Assembly (NCBI GenBank): GCA_030682255.1
Contig: JAUXOK010000004.1
Location: forward strand, 62,001 to 126,000
Source of the DNA: Bacteroidota bacterium
GTDB taxonomy: Bacteria; Bacteroidota; Bacteroidia; NS11-12g; UBA955
Length of the DNA: 64,000 nucleotides
Direction of reading: 5' to 3'
Shown here piece by piece: positions 16,118-23,605 of this stretch. The notes under the pieces were generated by a model. The model saw nothing but the letters and a program-made list of their open reading frames with translations. It had not been told where the DNA came from and did no database searches. The position numbers and the translations under genes were made by a program. The stretch's first letter is position 1; every line of letters starts with the position of its first letter.

Positions 16118-16389
16118 GGGCGCCTAATACACTTTCAGTCGTGAGACCGCTTCGCTAATGCTTGTATTGAGTTTGTCGAAATATTCCACGCCTTCTGGGT
16201 AGAGTTTACACTGACGTTTATTGAAGGGTCTCGGATGTTGTCTAGACCAAGCCGCCAGTAGAGGGACGCATTTGGTTTGCTTTGAAAATCAAACGATTGC
16301 CTCTATCTCATCGATTTATTGGTTGGTCACACAAGCATATCCTTGCTTCAGACCAATCAAGAGAAAAATGTGCTCGCAAATGGCGTTTG
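16118..16389. repeat. Element E2 (second copy of the structured intergenic element)
   Basis: It has the same ordered blocks as E1: GGGCGCCTAATAC...CTTCGCTAA (16118-16158), GACGCATTTGGTTTGCT (to 16281), CGATTTATTGG (16312-16322) and AAATGGCGTTTG (16378-16389). The spacing is longer because about 60 extra bases, including TTGTATTGAGTTTGTCGAAATA, sit between blocks one and two. As with E1, it lies just downstream of a minus-strand module gene, here the AlbA-domain gene. Confidence 0.65.
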
Positions 16390-16485
16390 ATGTCTTCATT
16401 TTCTGCTTTTGTCTGTCTTGAATAAAATTGTCTATATGCTTTGAAATTCAATAGTTTATATCACAAAACACTGTCTTATCTTATC

Positions 16486-18183
16486 TTAAAAGCTATCTTT
16501 CTCTATCTTAATTGTCTTGGTCCTTAATACCCAAATTGGAGTTGCTGTCGATTTGCTACTATTTTCAATTAAGTACTCCTTTTTAGACATATCATAGAGT
16601 AAGTTTCTAATTTTTGTTCTCTTTTGTTGTTCTGAAAGAACATTAGATAACTTTTCCATAAGCAAGTCGTCAAGTTCGGCTCTTGTCGCTTGTTTATATT
16701 TGGTCAAAAATTCAATTACCAATTTCATGTAATATGATTTGTCAAAGGCTTTGTTTTTAATATACGAAGCCTTGTCGTCTGTGATAGCCGCAACCGAAGC
16801 TGCTACATAATAATTTGGTTTCCGTCCTTCAATTAATTTTTCCTTTTTTAATGTTGTAGCAGCTGTGTCTGTAATTGCTAATTTTTTCTGAACCCTGTCA
16901 AGTAACACTACTTGAGATAATGTTAAGTCTTTACGTTCGATAAGAATTTTAGAGTAATTTTCATCAATAGCATGTCCATAAATTTGCAAAACCACTTTCT
17001 GTGGTTCAGATAATAAGTAATCAGGTAAAGGGAAATATCGGTTTCGTTGAGCTAAATACATTGTATGAATTCCATAGCCCAAACGGTCAATCATTCCCAA
17101 ATTTACCATCGCATTTGCAAGCCAATAATTACGGTATCTTTCAGGTGTTTTTTCTCCGTCTGAATACTCATCGGGATTGCCCTCGAAAAAGCTACCAGCA
17201 TTTGAAAAAATCAATTTATCAATTTTTTCAGTTACCAATATTCGGCTGTGTAACGAATAATCTTGGTGGGCAATACAATTGTGCATTGCCTCTAAAATGG
17301 TACGTGTATCGTATTTGTTTACTGTGGTTGAAAGTAATTCATTGTCGGGAAAGAATTTATATTTTACATTTCTTATGTTCTGTAAAACTTTAGTGGTGTT
17401 CAATAACAAAGGTGTTCCAAAATGTTCGTATGCTTTTTCTTCAGTTTCAAGTTTCCAAGTCACTTCAGCAATAGCAGGTAAAAGATAATGCGATGCCTCT
17501 TCTTTACCTAAAAGGATAATAGCAGTATTTGTGATTTTGCCATTAATAGTAATCTTTGCTTTATCTAAAAAAGTAACTTCGTCCCAATTATCAATTTCGC
17601 TATAAAAAGTAGCTCTTGAGCTTTTTTCTTTGAATTTTTCCCTTGCTGTTTTTAGTGCATCAAAATCTAAGTCGCTTATACTTGCTTGGTCAATTATTTT
17701 TGCACTCCAATCTTCTTGCGAATTGTAGATAATACGGACATAATTTGGATGATTACGTAAATCTGTTTTATTACTTCCTATTCTAATGTATGGTTTTTTC
17801 TGAAAATGCGTAGGTTCGCCTTTTGCAGATGGAATACGAAGTAAAATAATATGTTTTCCGTTGTAGTCAAACTCAAAAATTTCAAAATTGATTTTTGGAT
17901 GCAAATAACTGCGAATGAAGAGTTCTAAGTCTTGGTTGCCTTGCTTGGCATTTTCAAAAGTAAAGTTAGTTCCTTTAACAATTAGCGTTTCATCTTCAAC
18001 ACCCCACACCAAATAACCAAAGGACTTGTTGGCAATAGTTGCTCCATTGCTCATAGCACTAATATATTCACCAATTTGTTCATTGGTAATACTACCTTTA
18101 TTTAACTTAAACTCTAACCACTGCTGCTCTCTTGGTTGGCTGCAAAGGTCTTTTAATAATATGTGTAAGTCCGAATTGGTCAT
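16486..18183 (-). CDS. AlbA_2/Schlafen-type DNA-binding ATPase-like protein
   Basis: 565 residues. The N-terminus (about 15-135) fits the AlbA_2 (AAA_4/Schlafen-like) domain: EQQWLEFKLN, GEYISAMSNGATIANKSFGYLVWGVED and PYIRIGSNKTDLR. The middle (about 300-385) looks like the HATPase_c_4 segment, with EAMHNCIAHQDYS, IDKLIFSNAG and LGMIDRLGYGI. A winged-helix-like C-terminus follows. Members are putative transcriptional regulators or defence proteins that bind nucleic acid. It stands alone between E2 and RC, with its own promoter, so it is a one-gene module. Whether it is regulator or effector cannot be told. Confidence 0.82.
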   Translation of the reverse strand: MTNSDLHILLKDLCSQPREQQWLEFKLNKGSITNEQIGEYISAMSNGATIANKSFGYLVWGVEDETLIVKGTNFTFENAKQGNQDLELFIRSYLHPKINFEIFEFDYNGKHIILLRIPSAKGEPTHFQKKPYIRIGSNKTDLRNHPNYVRIIYNSQEDWSAKIIDQASISDLDFDALKTAREKFKEKSSRATFYSEIDNWDEVTFLDKAKITINGKITNTAIILLGKEEASHYLLPAIAEVTWKLETEEKAYEHFGTPLLLNTTKVLQNIRNVKYKFFPDNELLSTTVNKYDTRTILEAMHNCIAHQDYSLHSRILVTEKIDKLIFSNAGSFFEGNPDEYSDGEKTPERYRNYWLANAMVNLGMIDRLGYGIHTMYLAQRNRYFPLPDYLLSEPQKVVLQIYGHAIDENYSKILIERKDLTLSQVVLLDRVQKKLAITDTAATTLKKEKLIEGRKPNYYVAASVAAITDDKASYIKNKAFDKSYYMKLVIEFLTKYKQATRAELDDLLMEKLSNVLSEQQKRTKIRNLLYDMSKKEYLIENSSKSTATPIWVLRTKTIKIEKDSF

Positions 18184-18210
18184 ATGTATGAATTTCCTCT
18201 TTTTAGATTA

Positions 18211-18218
18211 CAAATGTA
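18211..18218 (-). promoter_or_regulatory. -7 promoter box of the AlbA-domain gene
   Basis: TACATTTG on the minus strand, about 27 bases before the ATG at 18183. A TTTG lies upstream at 18247-18244, 25 bases away, slightly longer than the usual spacing. Confidence 0.45.
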
Positions 18219-18273
18219 TTTGTTTCGTTCTTGATTTCATTTTCAAAGTGTATTTGGGGCAAAAGCAATTGTG

Positions 18274-18310
18274 GTGCAACTGTTTGTCTGTTTGTGTGGT
18301 TGCGTTGCAC
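18274..18310. other. Perfect 7-base inverted repeat upstream of the AlbA-domain gene
   Basis: GTGCAAC (18274-18280) and GTTGCAC (18304-18310) flank 23 bases, in the 590-base gap between the AlbA gene and the next gene. Otherwise this gap holds the AlbA promoter and repeat RC; no gene is seen. The inverted repeat could be an operator or a folded leader; function unknown. Confidence 0.35.
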
Positions 18311-18420
18311 ATCTTTTGAATTTGCTGAAGTGTAGGCTGATGTCATTTTACTGTCGGTTGTTCGTTTCACGGTCGGTCTGTAAGCATTGATTATCACTTA
18401 AATATATAAGATCTTTATCT

Positions 18421-18774
18421 TCTAAAAAGTTCCCAAAAGCATTCGTTCTCCTTATTTAGGAAGAGCTTTTTGATAAATATAAATTCTTCCTGTTTTTTCA
18501 GTTTAGCTTCCGCAAATTAACCCCATTCCACTCAACTTTCCAAATCAGAATCATCCCCATGCAGCAGATTTTGGAGAAATTCGTTGGCTTTTGCCACTTT
18601 GTGGTGGGGCAGGGCTTTAACGAGGTCGATGGGTTTGCGGGGGTTGTCGGCTTTTTTAAGTTACCGTTGTTTGTCTATGCTCATCATAGACTAAGTATGT
18701 TACAATTTAATATATTTTCAACAATTATGTTGTTTTTGATTATCGGGCTTCCTATTTTTGCTAAGCAATCTTAT
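18421..18774. repeat. Module-border repeat, copy RC
   Basis: It has the same order as RB: bulged hairpin (18424-18471), pyrimidine stretch, core CAAATTAACCCC to GTGGTGGGGCA, gene-end remnant (18532-18660), diverged stretch, then a tail with AACAA-N5-TTGTT and TTTGATTA (to 18742), ending in CTTAT at 18774. The tail overlaps the start codon of the following + strand gene, so this copy forms the right border of the accessory island. Confidence 0.85.
18532..18660 (-). pseudogene. Gene-end remnant in RC (42 codons)
   Basis: The frame is open from an in-frame TAA (18663-18661) to TGA at 18534-18532. It encodes LKKADNPRKPIDLVKALPHH and then KVAKANEF...DSDLES. It has no start codon before the Val of KVAK. 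It is the third copy of the same C-terminus. Family not recognised. Confidence 0.6.
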
Positions 18775-19432
18775 GCATACTAATCATAAATTTTTAAAAT
18801 ACTTATTTGTGTTAATTTGTTTTTACAATTTTCAAATAGGTAAATCTCAAGACACTTTGTATCTCAGCAATGGCAAAACGCAAGTTGTAAAAATCAGTGA
18901 AATCAACGACAAAAATATTCTCTATCAGTTTTGCAATGATTCTATGAGTCCATTGATGTATAAAGAGAATCAACTGATCAATAAGATTGTGTTGTTTAAT
19001 GGGTATGAAATGCATCCAAATGGAATTAACAAAAACTATAACAATGGTAATTCATCTTATATCCAATTAACTAAAGTTGCTAATTTGCCAATTAACCTTG
19101 AATCTATTAATCATGATAGTGCTGGAAGGATAGATGCATTAAAAAACTATAAACCTAGTGGATTGGGGGCAAGTGTTTTTTTTACAACTGTAATTTTAAC
19201 TCCAATTGGAGGTGCAATTTTATCAACTATTGCAAATAAAAGTGATATATCAAAATCTGGTAATTTTAACATCGAAAACACTCCACTGAAATCTTCGCCT
19301 AAATACATATCTGCTTATCAAAATGGAGCTAAAGAAAAAAGACAAACAATAATTACATCACACTTTGCTAGTGGGTTAATGGCATTTGTATTTCTTTTTG
19401 CAATCAGTTATAACAATATTAAAAAATTATGA
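18773..19432 (+). CDS. Secreted/membrane protein of unknown function, paralogue 1
   Basis: 219 residues from the ATG at 18773; an earlier in-frame start at 18758 lies inside repeat RC and is less likely. There is a hydrophobic signal segment near the N-terminus ending before SQDTLYLSNG, a beta-type domain (DTLYLSNGKTQVVKISEIN...), then two hydrophobic stretches (about residues 135-155 and 195-215), the first in GLGASVFFTTVILTPIGGAI. It shares order and motifs with the next gene, so the pair arose by duplication. The stop overlaps the next start as ATGA. Function unknown. Confidence 0.7.
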   Translation: MHTNHKFLKYLFVLICFYNFQIGKSQDTLYLSNGKTQVVKISEINDKNILYQFCNDSMSPLMYKENQLINKIVLFNGYEMHPNGINKNYNNGNSSYIQLTKVANLPINLESINHDSAGRIDALKNYKPSGLGASVFFTTVILTPIGGAILSTIANKSDISKSGNFNIENTPLKSSPKYISAYQNGAKEKRQTIITSHFASGLMAFVFLFAISYNNIKKL

Positions 19433-20076
19433 AGAAATCATCAATTATTTTAGTTTTTTTAATATCTACTCTAAATATTTATTCTCAAGACACCCTATTT
19501 TTCAACAATGGTACATCCAAAATAGTAAGTCTAAAACAAATCCAAAAATATGAACTACAATACAAATTGTTTAACTACGAAGATGGCCCCTTGTTTACTC
19601 AAAAAATATCAGAAATTAATCGTATAAGTTATAAAAATGGTTATGTCGAAGTAATAAATCACAAAGAGATAGATTCACTTTTGCTGGCTGATTTAGAAAA
19701 TTTAAACAAACCAATCAAAGACATAGATTATAGCTATTTAACATACAATCAAATTGTAAATATAGCTAACGAAGATGCTACGAATAACTATAGACCAAGA
19801 GGTATAGGCACTGGCATTTTTTTCTTTACATTAATAACAACTCCTCTTGGAGGCGCTTTGGTTTCTATTCAAAGTAATGCAACAACACCCAATCCTGTAA
19901 ATTTAAATATGCCCAATAAAGACATTGTGCTATCACCCATTTATCAAAATGCTTACAAGAAGAAGGTACATCAAATAAGAAGTGAAAAAATCGTTTTAAA
20001 CTATGTAACTGCCGCAGTAATTAATGTTATTTTTGGGGTTTTATACATTTCTAGTCAAAGGAAAGAAGAACAGTAG
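19429..20076 (+). CDS. Secreted/membrane protein of unknown function, paralogue 2
   Basis: 215 residues. It has a signal peptide (KKSSIILVFLISTLNIYSQ), then DTLFFNNGTSKIVSLKQI matching the first paralogue, a central charged part, and NYRPRGIGTGIFFFTLITTPLGGALVS (a membrane-type stretch also in paralogue 1), YQNAYKKK, and a final hydrophobic segment before a basic tail. It is co-translated with paralogue 1 through a 4-base overlap. Not recognised as a named family; probably an envelope protein specific to Bacteroidota. Confidence 0.7.
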   Translation: MKKSSIILVFLISTLNIYSQDTLFFNNGTSKIVSLKQIQKYELQYKLFNYEDGPLFTQKISEINRISYKNGYVEVINHKEIDSLLLADLENLNKPIKDIDYSYLTYNQIVNIANEDATNNYRPRGIGTGIFFFTLITTPLGGALVSIQSNATTPNPVNLNMPNKDIVLSPIYQNAYKKKVHQIRSEKIVLNYVTAAVINVIFGVLYISSQRKEEQ

Positions 20077-20107
20077 TTTTTTAACCTTAGACATTTGAGC
20101 TTTAATC

Positions 20108-21187
20108 CTAATACCTCGTTTTCAATACAATGTCTCCAAGTTCTTTGATTTCATCTTGGGTTGTGAAATATACTTGGCCCTTTTTGGATAGGATTTCCCA
20201 AGCTATTTGGCTTGTAATGTCGTCTATCACATTGTTTTGGGTTGTGTCGTTGGTTAATTCAAATGTTCTATCGCTGCTCATCAATACGGCTTGTTTAAAA
20301 TCATCATGTATAATCAACACTTCTCCTCTACCATCTATTGAGGCTTGAAAAATCTCTTGTAAATCTGTTAATACCTTGCCTTGAGAAACGGATTCTTTGA
20401 CATGATTAATTGCATCGGTTCTCTGTTGATGTTGCACCCCTAACATTATTTCCCAAGCTTGTTTGGCTATGTGATGATTGGCTGTATGGTTGTAATCTAT
20501 GTTTGAGTACCCTAAATAGACAGATGGCTGATCGGCTACTTGCATCAATCGGCTGTAGTTATCCTCTGTGCAAACTACCACACAATTTAAATCGGTTTCA
20601 TGGTGCATTTTAACCACCGCTTTATCTACTTTGTTCAAAAACTCACGCACTAAATCATCCAAATGTTTGGGGTCGCTGCCTTTGTCTGAATGTGTGTTGT
20701 AATGTTTGTTTTCTGGAAAAGGAAAAATATCGTTTTCTATTTCACTTTCAATATTTTCATGGTTTGCTTTATAGAGATTGACGCCACTTTGAGAGAGCAA
20801 GAGGATGTAATATTCTTGATTCCTGTTGTGAGATTTTATCAATGAACGGATATTGAAAGAATCGGAGATATGCACGGCATTTTCTTTGATGGGTAAATTA
20901 GATTTTACAATTTCTTTGGTATCATTGGATAAGAAAATATGCAAACTGTCTAAATTGTAGTTAACATCCACTTCATCTTGAATTTCTGAAAGTTTGGTCA
21001 GCAAAGAAGCCACGGGTCTTTTGCCAAACTCATTGATTACTCTTTCTTCGGTTTCTCTCAACAGTTTTTTGAGTTGTACGATGTCTTGGGCATTGTCGGG
21101 ATGTGTTTTGTGTGTGTTTAATGAAATGGTTACACAAGGCGAGTTTTTCTCTGTCGCCAATTTTTGAATTGCTTTTGTATTTGTCAT
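20108..21187 (-). CDS. Bacterial aeRF1-like protein (baeRF family; Balon-type ribosome hibernation factor candidate)
   Basis: 359 residues, no signal or membrane segment. The order fits the bacterial archaeo-eukaryotic release-factor-like family: an N-terminal domain with PCVTISLNTHKT, a middle domain with YYILLLSQSGVNLYKAN, the loop GSDPKHLDDLVREFLNKVDKAV and CVVVCTEDNYSRLMQ, and a C-terminal domain with RGEVLIIHDD and IAWEILSKKGQVYF. The hibernation factor Balon belongs to this broad family, so a stress or ribosome-protection role is plausible but inferred. The GGQ peptidyl-hydrolysis motif of true release factors is not present. It is convergent with the paralogue pair and divergent from pssA. 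Confidence 0.65.
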   Translation of the reverse strand: MTNTKAIQKLATEKNSPCVTISLNTHKTHPDNAQDIVQLKKLLRETEERVINEFGKRPVASLLTKLSEIQDEVDVNYNLDSLHIFLSNDTKEIVKSNLPIKENAVHISDSFNIRSLIKSHNRNQEYYILLLSQSGVNLYKANHENIESEIENDIFPFPENKHYNTHSDKGSDPKHLDDLVREFLNKVDKAVVKMHHETDLNCVVVCTEDNYSRLMQVADQPSVYLGYSNIDYNHTANHHIAKQAWEIMLGVQHQQRTDAINHVKESVSQGKVLTDLQEIFQASIDGRGEVLIIHDDFKQAVLMSSDRTFELTNDTTQNNVIDDITSQIAWEILSKKGQVYFTTQDEIKELGDIVLKTRY

Positions 21188-21379
21188 GGTATTATTTATT
21201 TAAAACTGAAACTGAGAAATTTTATCAAACCTTCTCATTATCAATCATTTCAAATATAACATATTTTTTTTAAATTAACTATAGTTTTGTCAATTAAAGT
21301 TAATTCTAAATGCATTAGTTAATCAATCTTGCTCTATTTTCAAACTCAAAAACATTCCGCCTGTTATCAAATAATCTAT

Positions 21380-21387
21380 TAAATTTG
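21380..21387 (+). promoter_or_regulatory. -7 promoter box of pssA
   Basis: TAAATTTG lies 8 bases before the ATG at 21396, predicting a leader of only two or three bases. No convincing -33 element was seen. Confidence 0.5.
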
Positions 21388-21395
21388 TCGCAATA

Positions 21396-22103
21396 ATGTT
21401 TGAATCCTTAAAAAAACAAATTCCTAATTTATTTACATTGGCAAATTTAAGTTGTGGTGTAATGGCTATTGTTAGTGTATTAGAATCAAATTTAAATGAA
21501 GCAGCATTGTTTATTTTTGCCGCTGTTTTCTTTGATTTTTTTGATGGTTTTTTAGCAAGATTACTAAAGGTGAGCGGAGAATTGGGCAAACAGTTGGATT
21601 CGTTAGCCGATTTAGTAACATTTGGTGTTGCGCCAGCGTTGATTCTTTATGATATGTCGCTTGATGCCCAAGGCTGGACTTATGATTGGTTACATTATGC
21701 TTTTATATTGGTAGCTATTTTTTCGGCATACCGTTTAGCAAAATTTAACATCGACACCCGTCAATCTGATTCTTTTATTGGGGTTCCAACGCCTATAACT
21801 GGTGTTATGATTGCCAGTTGGGTATTTATTTATGATTCTTATCCAAGCGTTTATGAGTTTATCTTTTATAACCAATGGATTTTTGCATTCTTTTGCATTG
21901 TTGTTTCATTGTTGTTAATTAGCGAAATACCTTTAATTTCTCTAAAAATTAAAAAAGGCAAAAGTATTCATAATTATTATCCGCAATTGGTCTTGATTGC
22001 TATTGGAATTGTAAGTTTTTTGATATTTAATTGGTTGGCTTTTCCAATCATATATGTTGTTTATGTTTTGTCTTCAGTTTTTATTAATTTTGCCAAAAAA
22101 TAA
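21396..22103 (+). CDS. pssA: CDP-diacylglycerol-serine O-phosphatidyltransferase
   Basis: 235 residues, integral membrane. It transfers phosphatidyl from CDP-diacylglycerol to serine, the first step to phosphatidylethanolamine. The CDP-alcohol phosphotransferase signature D-G-x2-A-R-x8-G-x3-D-x3-D is complete in DGFLARLLKVSGELGKQLDS and the following LAD (about residues 50-72). The start QIPNLFTLANLSCGVMAI is typical of the PssA type II family, and several membrane helices follow. purS follows after 3 bases, so these are co-transcribed. Confidence 0.93.
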   Translation: MFESLKKQIPNLFTLANLSCGVMAIVSVLESNLNEAALFIFAAVFFDFFDGFLARLLKVSGELGKQLDSLADLVTFGVAPALILYDMSLDAQGWTYDWLHYAFILVAIFSAYRLAKFNIDTRQSDSFIGVPTPITGVMIASWVFIYDSYPSVYEFIFYNQWIFAFFCIVVSLLLISEIPLISLKIKKGKSIHNYYPQLVLIAIGIVSFLIFNWLAFPIIYVVYVLSSVFINFAKK

Positions 22104-22106
22104 ATT

Positions 22107-22358
22107 ATGCAATTTTTAGTAAAAATAGAGATCATGCCACGTAAAGAATTACTAGACCCTCAGGGTAAGGCTGTAACCAATGGTTTACACAATATAGGTT
22201 TTAAAAGCATTGAGGATGTTAGAGTTGGTAAATGCATTTCTTATATCACTTCTTCTGACAGTGAGGCTAACGCACATTCCGAGGCAGAAAAAGCAAGCAA
22301 AGACTTGTTAGCTAATTTGATTATGGAGAGCTACCATATTTCTGTTACTGCACTTTAG
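22107..22358 (+). CDS. purS: Phosphoribosylformylglycinamidine synthase subunit PurS
   Basis: 83 residues, the standard PurS size. It is the small subunit that bridges PurQ and PurL to make FGAM in purine synthesis. The family pattern is clear: KIEIMPRKELLDPQGKAV, LHNIGFKSIEDVRVGK and a C-terminal NLIMESYHISV. It sits alone between pssA and a flavoprotein gene; purL and purQ are not in the window. Confidence 0.92.
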   Translation: MQFLVKIEIMPRKELLDPQGKAVTNGLHNIGFKSIEDVRVGKCISYITSSDSEANAHSEAEKASKDLLANLIMESYHISVTAL

Positions 22359-22369
22359 TTTTTATTAAT

Positions 22370-23605
22370 ATGCTGGATGTTGCTGTTATTGGCGGAGGTG
22401 CAGCAGGCTTTTTTGCAGCTATAAATATTAAAGAAAAACAGCCACATTTAAATGTTGCTATTTTTGAAAAAACTAAAACCCCTCTTGGCAAAGTAAAAAT
22501 TAGTGGTGGAGGTAGGTGTAATGTTACTCATGCTTGTTTCGATAATCAGGAATTGGTAAAATATTATCCAAGAGGCCGTAAAGAATTACTATCTGTTTTC
22601 GAAAAATTTAATCCCAAAGACACCATCAGTTGGTTTAAAAGAAGAGGCGTTGAATTAAAAATTGAAAAAGATGGTAGAATGTTTCCCGAAAGTGATGCTT
22701 CAGATACAATCATTGATTGTTTTTATAAAAGTTGCGCCACATTGAAAATTCCTATCAATCTTCAACAAACATTTGAAAATTTTGAAACGAGAGATAATCA
22801 TTATGAAATTCAAATAAATGGGCAAAAAATTTTAACCAAATATTTGGTAATTGCCAGCGGTAGTAGTCAATATTTATGGGAGAAACTAAGGGGGAAAAAT
22901 ATACCAATTGTTAATCCTGTACCTTCTTTATTTACTTTTAATATCAAAAACCCATTGATTAATGACCTGATGGGAATAGTGATGCCAAAGGCAAGAGTTT
23001 CATTATTAGTAGATAAAAACTTGATTAAGACATACAAAATCAATAATCAAGATATGCATCAAACTGGTCCTGTCTTGATTACACATTGGGGATTGAGCGG
23101 TCCAGGTATATTAAAACTATCATCTATAGGCGCCAGAATTCTTCATCATTTAGATTATCAATTTGAAATAATTTTAAACATGACGGGATTGGATGAGGCA
23201 AGTATTATAAATAACTTGAAACAAAAAAAACTTGAGGATAGTAAGAAAAAAATAGACGCCAATCCTTTGTTTCAAATTTCATCAAGATTATGGGAAAAAA
23301 TATGTGTAACATGTAATCTAACAGATAAAAAATGGGCTGATATTTCAAATAAGGAGTTGACTCAGTTGATGACAATTTTATGTCAATATAAATTAATAGT
23401 AAATGGCAAAAGCACTAACAAAGACGAGTTTGTGACAGCAGGGGGTGTAGACCTTTCATCAATAGATTTTAAAACCATGCAATCAAAGGTATTTAAGAAT
23501 TTATTTTTTGCTGGAGAAATTCTTGATATTGATGCTTTAACAGGAGGATTTAATTTTCAAGCAGCTTGGAGTGAGGCTTGGATTATCAGCGAGAATATTA
23601 CTTAA
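22370..23605 (+). CDS. NAD(P)/FAD-dependent flavoprotein, HI0933/YhiN (BaiN-like) family
   Basis: 411 residues. It starts directly with the FAD-binding dinucleotide motif VIGGGAAGFFAAI, followed by the family block KVKISGGGRCNVTHAC, a middle insert domain, and the C-terminal FAD motif VTAGGVDLSSID and FFAGEILDIDALTGGFNFQAAWSEA. Family members reduce unsaturated substrates; BaiN acts on bile acids, but most members have no assigned substrate. It follows purS by 11 bases and converges on rodA with a 4-base overlap. Confidence 0.88.
   Translation: MLDVAVIGGGAAGFFAAINIKEKQPHLNVAIFEKTKTPLGKVKISGGGRCNVTHACFDNQELVKYYPRGRKELLSVFEKFNPKDTISWFKRRGVELKIEKDGRMFPESDASDTIIDCFYKSCATLKIPINLQQTFENFETRDNHYEIQINGQKILTKYLVIASGSSQYLWEKLRGKNIPIVNPVPSLFTFNIKNPLINDLMGIVMPKARVSLLVDKNLIKTYKINNQDMHQTGPVLITHWGLSGPGILKLSSIGARILHHLDYQFEIILNMTGLDEASIINNLKQKKLEDSKKKIDANPLFQISSRLWEKICVTCNLTDKKWADISNKELTQLMTILCQYKLIVNGKSTNKDEFVTAGGVDLSSIDFKTMQSKVFKNLFFAGEILDIDALTGGFNFQAAWSEAWIISENIT

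Noticed and set aside
18203-18397. Minus-strand ORF upstream of the AlbA-domain gene
   Set aside because: It is low-complexity in content, overlaps the AlbA promoter and inverted repeat, and shows no family features.
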